A stretch of 64,000 nt of DNA, from the NCBI GenBank assembly GCA_033439765.1, contig JAULSN010000009.1:2418001-2482000 (forward strand), read 5' to 3'. The notes under the pieces were generated by a model. That model searched no databases. It saw nothing but the letters and a program-made list of their open reading frames with translations, and had not been told where the DNA came from. How positions within the stretch are numbered: position 1 is the stretch's first letter; the number at the start of each line of letters is the position of its first letter. This document shows, piece after piece, positions 11,297 to 22,226 of this stretch. The stretch comes from Lasiosphaeria ovina. Taxonomy: Eukaryota; Ascomycota; Sordariomycetes; Sordariales; Lasiosphaeriaceae. Position numbers and translations under genes: made by a program.

Positions 11297-11648
11297 CCAA
11301 CCATCTCGGAGACACCTCTTCTGTGTAGACCATTGCAAAATTATAGTCTTTTCACAATCAGGACTATTCCTTTGACAAAATGAACAAAACAGGCCAGGAG
11401 AAGCGTCCAGTAGGTATCCGCTATTCAGGGGTAAAACAACAAAACGAATACCAACATGCCAGGCACATACGGCATGGCGTGAAAACAGATTCCTTTTCTC
11501 TTTCCACTCAACGCTCCCTGCAGATCCTACACTCCTCAAATATCGACCATATTACTACTGCTCTGCCCCTCCTTCCACTGATCAAACCGGTGAAGTGGCC
11601 TCAACTTCGCCTCCCGCCGCTAAAACACTCGGCTCTTAGGCTCCTGAT

Positions 11649-11910
11649 CTACCATGGCCGTGCCACATTCAGCTGGCAATCCGCAAACTTCCTCGACGGC
11701 ACCGCAAAAATCCAATCTAGCTCTTCGACGCGCGCTGTTTCATCTCGGGCACGAAGAAGAAGAAGATCATGATAAATGCAACGATACTGAAGGTAGCTAG
11801 CCAGTACACGTCTTAAACACCGCTATCATGCCTAGTGCCCCAGTGAGGAGGGGGAAACGTAATGCCCAATACGGCCGCGCAGCTAGAAAAAGTCGCTACG
11901 GCAAAACATA
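11649..11910 (-). pseudogene. Relic of an MFS sugar transporter C-terminus
   Basis: On the minus strand three frames together spell the end of a sugar-porter protein. VLGITFPP is followed after a disrupted stretch by VYWLATFSIVAFIMIFFFFV and PEMKQ, then by VEELDWIFAVPSRKFAD in another frame. The family usually has FFFVPETKGRTLEELDYIFAVPTR at this place. At least one in-frame TAA and two frameshifts are present. The more upstream part (to about 12040) may continue the relic but is too degraded to be sure. Confidence 0.6.
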
Positions 11911-14185
11911 GGCAGACTTTACGGTGCCTTAAAAAGGGAGATAAATTTGCGCTGTACGCGTAGAAATTCTCGCGCTTAACCGGGTAATTCAGTGGAAAGC
12001 TGATAAGCGATAGACAAAACGTGGTACGAGTGCCGGGCTAAGCTAGTTCAAGTCTAGGAACTATTCTCCATCACTATACCTAGACGCGCCCGCCGTGGTC
12101 GACGTGGCGCAGCAGGCCAGCCAGTGCGTGGCCACACTGTAACCTTGTACAGGTTGCAAGCCTGGCAGGTTGTGATTAATTCTGGAATCCTGTTGGAAGG
12201 TGGTGTGCCGCAACGGTAGAGAATTAATAGCAAAAGAACGTGGGTTTTGAATGATTGCTAAGAGAAAGAAGAAAAAGAGCGATGCCTGTCCTCTGACAAG
12301 AAGGAGGGCGGTCCAGCGACATTGCTGGAGGAGGTTGGCCGGGGGAAAAGGGTGGACCGTACTAATTAGATTACATTGAGCCAGGGTGTAAACAAACCCC
12401 CTTTTGCCCTGAGCCCCTGGGCCCCCTGATCTCCAACAACCAACCGTCCCAACCTGAGTATGACTTGAGCCTAATATACGACAAGAGTGTAGAAAATATA
12501 ACGGCAACCGGTAACTGGTTTCGAGCATTGGAGCCGTGCCCGAGTTCAGACCCCTTTGAGCTTATCAGTTCTACCAGTAATATTCGGTATATTCCTGCAC
12601 GTCCCACAGCCGGTACTGGTGGCCGGGAACCCGCGAGCCTGTCGCCACCCACTGACTCAGGAAATTCCAGGCTGCTGTTGCTTCGGAGCTGCCGCGGCCT
12701 GATGTCTTCGGGTGGGAGCCGCTGGGTTGCGCGGACTGCCCGCTGGTGGCGGCAGTAGTATGTGTAGAGTCTTGTCCGGTTGAGGAAGGGATGGGATGGA
12801 TGGGATGGATGGAGATGGATGGCGAGAGCGGCGTGCACGGCCATGTCCTCCAACGCCCTCTTCAGCTCGAGGTAGTCATGGATAAATATTATAGTATGGA
12901 TGGCTGGGACGCTGTATCGGACTAAAACTCGCACTTCGTCAACAACGCCGATGAAAGATCTCGCGGGGAGGACGTAGGTGCAAGGAGGCATCTCTGTTGA
13001 TCAAGGGATAGAGAGAGAGACGGCTGGGAGTTGAGTGGGGCAGAGGAATCGGCTGTGGCGTCAAATTTTTCTGGGAGGACTCCGAGATGTTCCGTTATCT
13101 GAGCAGCAGGTGATTACTTGATCCTCTTCCTCTTCCCCTACAATGCCCGTGTGTTCAAAGCTGCTCTCAACGGGACAGGATGGCCATTTTCACTGTAGGA
13201 TGGAGGGCTAAACAAGGCGGGCAACACAGCCTGGAAGCAGATGATCCGGTGCGATATGACCCCCCGGTCTCAAGTTCGGGTCTGGAGCCAAGGTCGACGG
13301 GGGGGGGGGGGGTTCTGGGTTGGTCGACCGAGCGCCGGTCATGCAGCGAGTGCTGTGGCTATTCGTCGAGACTCCAAAACACTGCCGAGATAACTCGTCT
13401 GCGCAAGCTCACTGGCCAGGAGATCACCTGGCAAAGGCGAGACATCTTGGCGACTGACCGGTCCCCGAGGAGGCGTGATACTCTTGCCGTGCGTCTGCAC
13501 AGTGCGAGTACGCACTAGGTGACTAGGCGGGATCAGCCGCCAAGTGGTATGGGAGGGAGGAATGGACCGGCCACTCTTTGGAGATCTTGGGGAATCCATG
13601 GACTTGCTCATCCGTCTCCGAATTACAGAGGGTATGTCGTTACGCATCTGTTTTGTCTGCTAGTGCAGCGGTAGCTTAATTATTACACGGTAGTTGTTGA
13701 CCAAGGTGCTTCTGCTAACTACCTAGGTGGGTAGGCATATCAACAACTTTAGGGAGCGGTTCTTGCCTTGTTCAGTGTGCAAAACAATATGCCCCGAAAC
13801 CTACCTTGGTAGACGAGCTTGAAAGTGTGATCGGCACTGTGGGATATGTCTCCGAACACAAGTGCCCTGATTTAGACCCCTTTTCTCGCCCAGCTCCCAA
13901 GAGCAGCCCCGAGTCCACAACGTCAAAAGCCTGTGCCCTTCCAAATGTCTCGCTACGTCCTTCTCCCCCCCTCCTCTGCTCGTATTTCATACAGACAGCA
14001 CAAATTCAGCTCCAGATCTCTGGCCTTTTCCTGCACATTACAACACGCATTATTCTTGATTCCTCCAGCCTCGTGAAATCTCTCTTAACTTTGGATTTCA
14101 TCTTGAGTATCAACATCCATCTCTTCCTAGCATCCTGCTTGTCAAATTTATTGCTCCGTAACTCCTTCCCCGGCCCGGCTCCACG
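11911..14185. other. Long intergenic stretch, no supported gene
   Basis: No splice-consistent gene was found. A 206-codon minus-strand frame at 12371-12991 is open but crosses a GGATG-type low-complexity run (about 12786-12822) and matches nothing I know. A run of about 14 G lies near 13301-13314. The last few hundred bases are pyrimidine-rich and likely include the promoter of the next kinase gene. Confidence 0.45.
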
Positions 14186-15635
14186 ATGTCGTCCCACCAG
14201 CACCAGCATCCCCTTGACAAAATAGCCGGCGTGGAAGACGACCAAGGATACCGCGTCGGGGGCTTTCTTCCCGTGCACCTCGGCGACGTGCTTGGGAACA
14301 GTGAAGGCAGATACCGCGTCATCCACAAGCTGGGCAATGGCGTCTCCGCGACCGTCTGGCTGGCCGAGGAGTTGAATAACCTAGATGAGGCTGTTGGCCT
14401 CTGGGCTCTCAAGATCTTCAGCGCCGGCCTCCACGTGACCGAGATGAGTGCTTTGGTCTTCCTCGCGCGCATGGTCGCGCCCCACCCCAACGTGTTGACG
14501 TTTCGCGGTTACTTTACCGTGGAGGGTGTCAATGGCAGCCACATCTGCTTCGTGTTCCCCTTTCTCGGGCCGACCGTCAAGCAGATGCAGCAGGCCAATC
14601 TCGACGCGGCCGTGAAGCGTGGCGCCGCGAAGCAGATGGCCGACGGGCTCGCCCACCTCCACCAGGCTGGGTTTTGCCACGGCCGTGAGTGCTTCCGTCC
14701 AAGTCAAGTCTTGGAGGGCAGCCAACATTTGTTTTGAGATTGGCTAACAGTTGATTATGTGGCTTCTAGACGTGGCCGACACTGCTGTACTGTTCAGGCT
14801 GCGCGATGCTGATAGCTGGACCAAGGATCAAGTCTACCAGACCTTCGGTCGCCCCATTACGGTGCCAGTTCCGGTTCCGTGTGACAATAGCTCCGCCCTG
14901 CCGTCATCCATGCCGCGCTATCGCGTCAAAGCCATTGACTTTAAAAGATTCAATCCCGGCCTGCTCTCGGGCGACATCTGCATCGCCGACTTTGGCCAAT
15001 CGTTCAAGATTGAGACCGATAATCCCGGCATGCCCCCGATGAAGCCCACTTTCCTCGCGCCCGAGTCGCTCTTCAAGTAGCCGCGGTTGCCGGCAAGCGA
15101 CGTATGGGGCGTGGGCTGTGTGATCTTTGGGCTCTACACCGGCCGCGTGCTCTTCCCGACCCTCAACGAGTCCGTGCACCAAGTGATTGCGGCGATTATT
15201 GACACGCTAGGCCCGCTGCCTGCGGATTGGAAAGGCTACTTGGGTCATTAGGCCGGCCCCGTCTTCGGGGATAAGGGAGAGCTGGTCGTATGGCCCGAAA
15301 GGGGCTTTTGGTCTGACCCCAACCTCATGCCGAACCGGCCTCTCGAGGGCCATATCGACTATAGCTGTTCGTGGATTCTAGAACATAAGAGGGGGCTCTT
15401 CCTGCAGCTCCTGACCGGCGCACTGTGCTTCGATCATACTGCTCGGCTCACGCCCGTAGAGGTTGCGGCGCGCCTTTGGTTTTCCTAGACGGACGAGACT
15501 GAAGAGGACGAAGAGGACGAAGAGGAAGACGATGAGTAGGAAGAAGACGGAAATAAAGAGGACGAGAAAGACGATGAACAGGAAGAAGCCGAGTAGGGAG
15601 ACGACGAGTAGGAAGAGGAGGAAGTCCATAACTGA
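14186..15635 (+). pseudogene. SRPK-like protein kinase with six in-frame TAG codons
   Basis: Exon 1 is 14186-14684 (donor GTGAGT) and exon 2 starts at 14770 after CTAG. The frame then runs to TGA at 15633 without any frameshift, but contains TAG at 15078, 15249, 15486, 15537, 15594 and 15609. The fold is that of SRSF-type kinases: YRVIHKLGNGVSATVWLAE, ALKIF, HPNVLTFRG, LHQAGFCHG, ADFGQSF, FLAPES, DVWGVGCVIFGLYTGR. The tail after 15486 is strongly acidic. The catalytic loop reads HGH after splicing instead of HGD, so the catalytic Asp seems lost. Each of the first three TAG codons sits where Gln (CAG) would fit. A pseudogene with C-to-T changes is the simplest reading; a truncated product ending at 15080 or stop readthrough are alternatives. 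Confidence 0.75.
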
Positions 15636-15845
15636 TTGGTATTAGGTACACACCATGTGTCTGTCTTGTCTCTCTTGTATGCACAAGTACTTGTCTAGGT
15701 ATCTCTATAAACGCCGAATTGCAAATGACCGCCATGTCCCATCCTCGATCCAAACGGCAAGCAACCCGTACCTGTATATACCCAAAGCACCAACACCCAT
15801 AAACACCATACGATATACACATCAACAAGCCTAACTACAAATGAG

Positions 15846-16690
15846 TCATGACAACGCCCGGTTACCATCCAGCTTGCCCGACGAAGTCTGCGTAAAGCTC
15901 GACTGCACATGGATGCCGTTGACATTCTCGTCGGACCCAGACGCAGAAGAGCGCGCCTTGCCCACGGTGACGCGGTTCGTCAGGGCGACTTCGTCGTCAG
16001 CCTCAACGAGGGTCATCATCATCCTGTCGCCGCGGAACCCGAAACGCGACCCCCCGTACGTGTACAAGCTGTCGGGCTGCATCGTGCTCCTTGACTGCCT
16101 CCACGGCGCGGACCATGGACTGGCCGGGCTCGACCTGTCGCTGCTGAGGGCCGACGACAGCTTACTGCGCACGACGGGGCGCAGCGGGCCCAGGTGCGGC
16201 AGACACGCCGACACGATGCCTAACGACGGTTCAATGGCAGACCAGATGAACACGGGACCCATGACCCACGCGATGTTGACGGCGTTGACGAAGACGGACA
16301 GGTAGTAGATGCGTAGGATGCTCGCGACGCACACGCTGTAAACAACAAAGGACGGGCCAGTTAGACTACAATACAACAAAACAAACACCAGGTGCGGAGT
16401 AGGACAAATGCTCACAAGCTCCCCAACAATATGATGCCCGAGATGGCGGCCTTCTTCTTGGCCGACATCTGCAGCTTCATGATCTGAGGGATGGGGATGG
16501 CGGCGACGAGCACGTCGTTGAGCATGTTGAGGACGCCGAGCGCGAGGAAGAACTGCTTGACGTCGTCGATGCACGTGCCCGGCGCGCCGCCGCCGAACTG
16601 GTTCCAGTAGTACGACACGGGCTGGCAGCACGTCGCCATGGTGATTGCAGTCGCAATAAACAACCACTCATCAATCAGCCGCAGACACAC
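15846..16690 (-). pseudogene. 5'-truncated fungal rhodopsin-like integral membrane protein
   Basis: Exon A ends at 16416. The intron 16415-16336 has GTGAGC, TCTAAC and TTTACAG, and exon B runs 16335-15846. Only the C-terminal three to four transmembrane helices of the seven-helix fungal rhodopsin-domain (SAT4-like) family are present: CCQPVSYYWNQFGGGAPGTC (the conserved extracellular loop), VLNMLNDVLVAAIPIP, AISGIILLGSFVCVASILR, and WVMGPVFIWSAIEPSLGIVS with CLP. The cytoplasmic tail is present. The upstream frame hits TGA just before 16690, and no N-terminal helices were found up to 17.4 kb. An ATG at 16639 could start a short product, but family length indicates a truncated gene. Confidence 0.6.
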
Positions 16691-17457
16691 TCAAAGACCG
16701 AAAGAGGAAACACGGCCTTCTTTATCTGGGCCACTCCCATCAGCCCCACGGGGAAAGGGATAAAAAAGACGTTTTGGCCCGGCTGCGCAGTGAACGAGGT
16801 GGCTAGCAACGAAGCCGTTGCTCAGGGGAAATCGAGATCTTCACCTCCCCTCTCCAACGTTGCGCTGCAGGACCGGTATCCTAGCAAATAAGCGACTAAG
16901 CCCGTGTCGACTAGTTCGTAGTTCTAGTGCCAACGACAAGACTAGTCTAGTCTAGCCACCAGTCACCAGTCACCAGTATCTATCTCTATCTACCTCCGCA
17001 ACGTCTTAGCTCGGGATGCGTCCCGATTGCCGCGGCACCGTGGTAGCGCGAACCTGAGCCCGGGTGTATCCACTCGCCCGGAATACTAGACCTAGGGGGG
17101 CTACGGGAGAGGGCTGTCCAGCCGCCCTCGGCCCGTCTCCTGAAAACAGGAGGTCGCAACGCAGCGGATACCCGTGATCGTGGGGCGGGTGCGACTAGTT
17201 CTAGTCCAAGTCCTGCATTACGAGGCTATCCACACAGATCAGACAGACACTAGAATAGGCTTGTCGAGCAGCTGGCCTCTATCGATTTCCTTGGTGCGGA
17301 GCTGGGACGAAGCCGCCCTCATGGAGATGGATATATTCATGTCGATCCTTCCCCTTTTCTCCTGAGTCCCGCGGAAACAAAATATTCACTGGCCGCTGAC
17401 CATTACCTTCACCTTATTCTCATCTATACTCCCGCAATCAAGTCTCCTATCACCGCG
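16691..17457. other. Intergenic, no gene recognised
   Basis: The region sits between the truncated rhodopsin-like gene and the acyltransferase relic. Several CTAGT-rich patches (about 16905-16985) are visible. Nothing here resembles the missing N-terminal helices of the rhodopsin-like protein. Confidence 0.5.
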
Positions 17458-17700
17458 ATGGCTCCCTCGCCCCTGGAGGGCCAGATCCTGCCGCTGACGG
17501 CGCTCGAGCGTATCGGGCCCAAAGGGTACCTGCGGTACATCTTCCCGTTCGAGCTCGGGGCCGACTACGACGCCGACGAGGTGACGCGCGGCTGCCCGTG
17601 GTCGGCTGCGAGGCGGTGCCGGACCCCGCGGCGGTGCAGGCGGGCGTGCTGAAAGTGCAGGCGATGCTCGCTGACGACGATAACAACAAAATCTCGCCCG

Positions 17701-17748
<48 letters not shown>

Positions 17749-18485
17749 AAGAACTGCGCGCGCCCGGCGCGTTCCCGACGACCAACGCCGCGTTCAAGGC
17801 CGCGAATTTCCCCGTGGTCGCGCTCCTCGGTGACGCGCTGCTGAGACGGTCCGTGTGGCCGGCGGCGGGCGAGCGGCTGCCGGTGGCGCTGGTGCAGGTG
17901 AACTTGATTGCCGGGGGGCTGCTGCTGACGTGGAGCGTGCTGCGCATGTTTGGCGACGGCAACACGTTCCTGACGTGGGCGCGGCTGTGGGCCGAGGGCT
18001 GCCGCGCGGCGCAGGGGTTGGACACACTCGCAAACCCTGTCGTGCTCGACGCAGCCATGTTCGACGACCGTGCGCGCGTTATAGGAGGCTCCGGCTGCAC
18101 CGGCGCCGGCCGCCCAGAAGACCACCCCGAGTACACGGCGCTCAATGCGCTCAAGGCGGATGCCGCGCCCGCGAACGCGACGGCGCCGACGACGCTGGAG
18201 TGGGTGTCGACCAACGACGCGTTATCGGCGCTGCTATGGCGCACCGTCATGGCCGTGCAGTCGTCGTGGCTCGAGTTCGACCTGTACGGCCTGGACTGGG
18301 GCCCGGCGTTGGGCGGCGGCATCCAGGCTGTGCGGGCGCCGAGCGTCGGCATCATCAACGGCCTGCAGGTCGTGCTCCCCGTGCTCCCCGACGGCGGCAT
18401 GGAGGTCTTGGTTGGCGTCGAAGAGTCGTGTCTGGACAGGCTGCTGCACGAGCCGCTATGGCTGAAATATGTCGTGGCACGGTAA
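17458..18485 (+). pseudogene. BAHD-type (PF02458-like) acyltransferase relic
   Basis: Two frames are needed. 17458-17598 encodes a good N-terminus (PLTALERIGPKGYLRYIFPF). From about 17598 a +2 frame carries the rest: FPTTNAAFKAANFPV, VALVQVNLIAGGLLLTWSVL, FDLYGLDWGPALGG, PSVGIINGLQVVLPVLPDGG, then MEVLVGVEESCLDRLL. The family usually has about 15 more residues at the frame junction. The catalytic HxxxD appears as RMFGDG, so the His is replaced by Arg (codon CGC). A GTC microsatellite inserts 14 or so valines. The DFGWG-type structural motif is reduced to GLDWG. Frameshift, lost catalytic His and repeat expansion all argue against activity. With the P450 downstream it may be the remnant of a small secondary-metabolism pair. 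Confidence 0.7.
17700..17747. repeat. (GTC)16 microsatellite inside coding sequence
   Basis: Sixteen GTC triplets, one of them ATC, lie inside the acyltransferase relic. They read as poly-Val on the plus strand and poly-Asp on the minus strand. The repeat probably arose by replication slippage. Confidence 0.9.
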
Positions 18486-18823
18486 TTCGTCTCTCAAGCT
18501 CACGTTTGAACAGATACTCCATAGACTGCCTCGCTACCACTGTCTCGGGTGGGGGATGAATTTGCACGTTGATGGCCATGTCTGCAACTTTGCCAGCCTC
18601 AGCCAAGCAGCGGTGTTCACCAGGAATAACTCAGCCAATGTCGGAGCAACTTGCAAGCCCAATATGCAAGGAGTCCAATGCACTTCATGTGACCATCCCA
18701 CCTTCAGAGCGTAGCACGAGATAAGACCCCGCAGTTGCTGTTGTATCTCGATCCTTTGCCCCCTCTCCGTCTGCTGGTTTCACCTCATCGCCAAGCAACA
18801 ACCTACCTAGTAACGTAAGCGAG
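18486..18823. promoter_or_regulatory. Upstream region of the P450 gene
   Basis: No gene was seen in about 340 bp. It follows the acyltransferase relic stop and precedes the P450 start, so it should contain the P450 promoter. No specific site was recognised. Confidence 0.35.
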
Positions 18824-20543
18824 ATGATGAACCCCGGAACAGCGGAGCCGTACCTGTCGGCGCCGGGCTTGGCATCTGCGGCAGCCGCCGTCGTCCTGGG
18901 AACTCTATTGTGGAATGTAAGTACCACACAGTCATGCATTGAAGCTGAACTCGCTCGCGGGTGACCACAACCATCGCTCACTCGTACCTAGATCGTCCGC
19001 AACATCCTCACATCGCCCATCCCATCTTCGGTCCCGGGGCCATTTCTCGCCCGGATCACCAGCAAATGGATCCTGCTCGTCGACCTCTCGGGCCAGCGCG
19101 CCCAGGTGGTTGACGCGCTGCACAAGAAACACGGGCCCGTAGTGCGCCTCGCGCCCGACGAGCTCTCGTTTGCCAGCCGCGACGCCGTCAAGCCCATCTA
19201 CGGCGCCGGCGCCGCCGTCGTCAAGAGCCCCGCCTACAACCTCTTCGGCAAGCGCGGCATGTTCCAGATGCAGGACCCGAGGGAGCACCGCGAGCGCCAG
19301 CGCCGCATCGCCCACGTCTTCAGCGCCGCCTCGCTGCAGCAGACGGAGCCGCTGGTCCAGGCGGTCGTCGGCCGGACCGTGGCGACCATCGCCGCGAGCG
19401 CCGGCGCGCCCGTCGATGCGCTGCACTGGTGCCGCATGATGGCGCTGGACGTCGCCGGCGCGGTGCTCATGGGCAGGGATTTTGGCGCCTTTGACGGCGA
19501 CGGCGCCGCGCCCGTCTACGTCCGCCACCTCGACAACGCCTACATCGCGTGGGCCCTCAACGGGCTGGCGCCGGCGCTGGTGTGGCTGCTCGAGCGGCTG
19601 CCCATCCAGAGTCTGCAGCGCTTCCTCGCCGCGCGCGAGTACGTATACTCGTACGGCGAGCACGCCGTGCAGCAGTACTTGAAGACGAACGGCCGCGCCT
19701 CGGGCCGGCGCACGCTCATCTCCAAAATGATAGCCGGCAACCCGGAGACGGGCGCGGAGCCGCTTTCCGACGCCGACATTGTCATCGAAGTTTCCAACAA
19801 CACGTTTGCCGCGGTCGATTCGACAGGCAACACTGCGGCGTACATGCTGTACCGCCTCGCGTGCGCTCCAGAGTGGCAGCAGCGATTGCGGCGTGAGATC
19901 CGGGCCTCGGGCGCCAAGGAGACGGGGTTCCAGTACCAGTCGCTCCAGGCGCTCCCCGTCCTCAACGCGGTGCTCGTGGAGACGCTGAGACTGCACCCCG
20001 CCGTGCCGACCGGCTTGCCGCGGCTGACGGTTGCCCCAGTCACGGAGATTGCGGGACTCCGCTTGCCGGCAAAGGTGTGTCTAGTTAATTACCTATTCTT
20101 CTGACTTGCTTTCTTTAGGTACCGGTAAAACACAACACCAGCGACCAAAAACAGCCCACCTTTTGCTAATAAATGATAAAAACCAACAGACAATTGTGTC
20201 AATGCAATCCTACACAACACAGCACGACGCGACCGTCTTCCCGGACCCGGACAAGTTCGACCCGGGCCGGTGGCTCAGCGGCGACGGCGCCGCCGTTTTC
20301 GCCGGCACGCCCGCGGCGCAGGAGATGACGCTCGTGTGGGGCGGCCGCGGCCCGCGCGCGTGCAGCGGCCAGTACATGGCCGCCATGGAGGTCAAGCTGC
20401 TGCTCGCGCGGCTGGTCGACCGCTTCCACGTCAGGCTGCAGGCGGAAGCAACGCACGGCGAGATGGAGATGACGGCGCATTTCCATCTCATTCCCAAAGG
20501 GCGCAGATGTGGTTTGGTTTTTGATCATGAGGGGGGTTTCTGA
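18824..20543 (+). CDS. Cytochrome P450 monooxygenase (509 aa)
   Basis: Exons are 18824-18916, 18992-20074 and 20190-20543 with GTAAGT and GTGTGT donors. They sum to 509 codons, the usual P450 length. The N-terminus has a membrane anchor (ASAAAAVVLGTLLWN) followed by the hinge PSSVPGPFLAR. The motif ALHKKHGPVVRLAPDELSF matches many fungal secondary-metabolism P450s. The I-helix region reads NNTFAAVDSTGNT (about residue 300), the K-helix ExxR is ETLR (about 360), and the heme loop is WGGRGPRACSG (about 442) with the axial Cys and a Trp where Phe is usual. The acceptor at 20189 restores TIVSMQSY, which fits the family. The enzyme should be a microsomal oxygenase; the substrate is unknown. All key residues are present, unlike its degraded neighbours. 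Confidence 0.85.
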
Positions 20544-21015
20544 AGAGATGATGATGTGTGGGCGGATCTGATTAAGCTGGGGCCACCGAGGCCACCATTG
20601 GCGAGCAAGTAAAGCAGCTGGATAAGAAATCCCGGAGATTCTAGGGAAGAAACAACATTCGAGCGTAGCGAGCAGCCCGCGGCAGGCCCCCCCCCCGAGG
20701 GCTGCCGAAGGCAAGAAAGAAACACAAGGCCGTACAGCTTCCCTTCATGATTTTTCAGTTGCGTATTTTAGGTGTTATTGCGAGATAATGTGAGGTAACG
20801 TAGGTACCCAAGTGCCTATCTTGTCTTTTCTGTGGAAAGCATTCCGGATGGCTGGATAACAGGACGGACAGTACGCTCACGTGGTCACGTGTGGCCCGTG
20901 AAGGCGAGTGCTATGCCTTTCTGGTGATGAATCCTTGCAGTGTGCTGCCGAAAGCGTCGTGTTTAATTTCCGCAGCCCACGATATTCTTGACGACTTGCA
21001 AAAGTTCCTCGCTCC
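20544..21015. other. Intergenic, no gene recognised
   Basis: This is the 3' region of the P450 and the upstream region of the secreted-protein relic. Nothing beyond short C-rich runs (about 20686-20696) was seen. Confidence 0.5.
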
Positions 21016-21085
21016 TTCATTGCCGTCCCTTCATTCTCGCACTTTCATTCTTGTTCCTTCATTCTTGCTCTTTCATTCTCGCTCC
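21016..21085. repeat. Five tandem 14-bp units (TTCATTC-type)
   Basis: Units start at 21016, 21030, 21044, 21058 and 21072. Each is 14 nt and begins TTCATT. They form a pyrimidine-rich array 42 bp before the ATG of the secreted-protein relic, most likely in its promoter or 5' leader. Confidence 0.85.
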
Positions 21086-21126
21086 ATTCAACAAGCCGTC
21101 TGCAACAAAACAAGACCAACCTTCCA

Positions 21127-22226
21127 ATGTTTGGTGCGCATCGTGTATCGGCCTTTGGGCTGCTGGTAGCATTTCTTCTGCTGCTATGCTCTCCCTCTTG
21201 CAACGCGGCGCTCAATGCTCAGGTGCTAATGGTATCGGACACGCTACCACCTCCAGAAAACGGGTTCAACATGGACGACCCCGTCCGGATAGTGGAACGA
21301 ACACCAGATGTCGAAATTCTCGAGCGCTACAAGATCTTCCGCCGGCTTGATGCCTCTATTAAGCTCGTCCTGCACAAAGTACACCCGGAGCCCTTCTCGG
21401 CTCTCAGCTTCTCCTTGCGCTACTTTGAAGATGCCGCCGGCCGGGGGAGCTGGGGCGTTTTCATCAGCTACGCGTCACTCCACGACAGACACAAGTACAC
21501 GCTCCGACGCCTCTTCAATGATAGAAGTCGGCGCGTCCACTAGATCCGGCAACGAACCGCTTCGTCTACGTCATCGCGAGCGCCCCTCTCGTGTGGCTCG
21601 GCGCCCCTTTGTCCAAGGACGCGAGGGTGCTGGTGCCTAGAACCTCGGGCGGCAACCCACCCACCTTCATGAGCGCGCTGCACGTGTCAACGAGGGCGAA
21701 CCACTCGAACGCGGTGAGCACAATCGGCGGCATTGCCGTTACCTTCAGCGAGAACCAGCAGAAGACGTTCTACGGCATGACGAGCGGCTCGGGAACCCCA
21801 AGACGAACACGCTTCCGTCCGGCGAGCCCGTGTCAAGTATGCTAATGGAGCCCGCTGCGGGCAGCATCTGCGTCATCGCGACGGCGACCGACTTCGATGC
21901 CATGCTGCGCGTCACCTTGCTGGAAACGGGCGTCGATATGGGGTTTCCTATGTTGGGCAGGATTATTGCTCAGCGGTTCAAGTTGCTGCCCGGCTGGCGT
22001 AAGTCCGGACAAGGTTCCGGACAAGGTTCCAGGAAGCTGACGAGACGAATCTATTCAATATCTAGGCGTGGGAGTCCGCGACGTCGGCGCATGGATTCTC
22101 TAGGAGACTGGCGACGGGCTCAAGGCAGGCTACCAGATTGTTGCGCTTGCCGAGCCAGACGAAGTATATGCCATGGCTTTTAGGTCCGATTTATTTGCTG
22201 ACGAGCGCGGCGCCATACCGTTACCG
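21127..22226 (+). pseudogene. Secreted hypothetical protein, broken by two frameshifts and a TAG
   Basis: The family was not recognised. A clean signal peptide opens the frame (VSAFGLLVAFLLLLCSPSCNA, cleavage near residue 27). The mature part continues with ERYKIFRRLDASIKLVLHKV and LSFSLRYFEDAAGRGSWGVF. The frame is lost near 21540 and resumes in another frame at NRFVYVIASAPLVWLGAPL. It shifts again near 21795 and continues with GSICVIATATDFDAMLRVTL. An intron at about 21998-22065 has GTAAGT, GCTGAC and CTAG. After it comes VGVRDVGAWIL, a TAG, then ETGDGLKAGYQIVALAEPDE. The coherence of the pieces shows one ancestral extracellular protein of about 350 residues or more. A 3' exon after 22226 (GTGAGT) could not be traced. 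Confidence 0.6.

Noticed and set aside
12371..12991. 206-codon minus-strand frame as a gene
   Set aside because: It crosses a GGATG repeat, has no recognisable motif and no supporting splice or neighbour context.
17450..18400. 316-codon open frame on the minus strand
   Set aside because: It is the antisense shadow of the GC-rich acyltransferase relic. The translation is Ser/Thr/Pro low-complexity and includes the repeat read backwards.
18932..19996. 354-codon open frame on the minus strand
   Set aside because: Antisense to the P450, whose protein carries all family motifs. The antisense translation is Arg/Gly/Val-rich without a domain.
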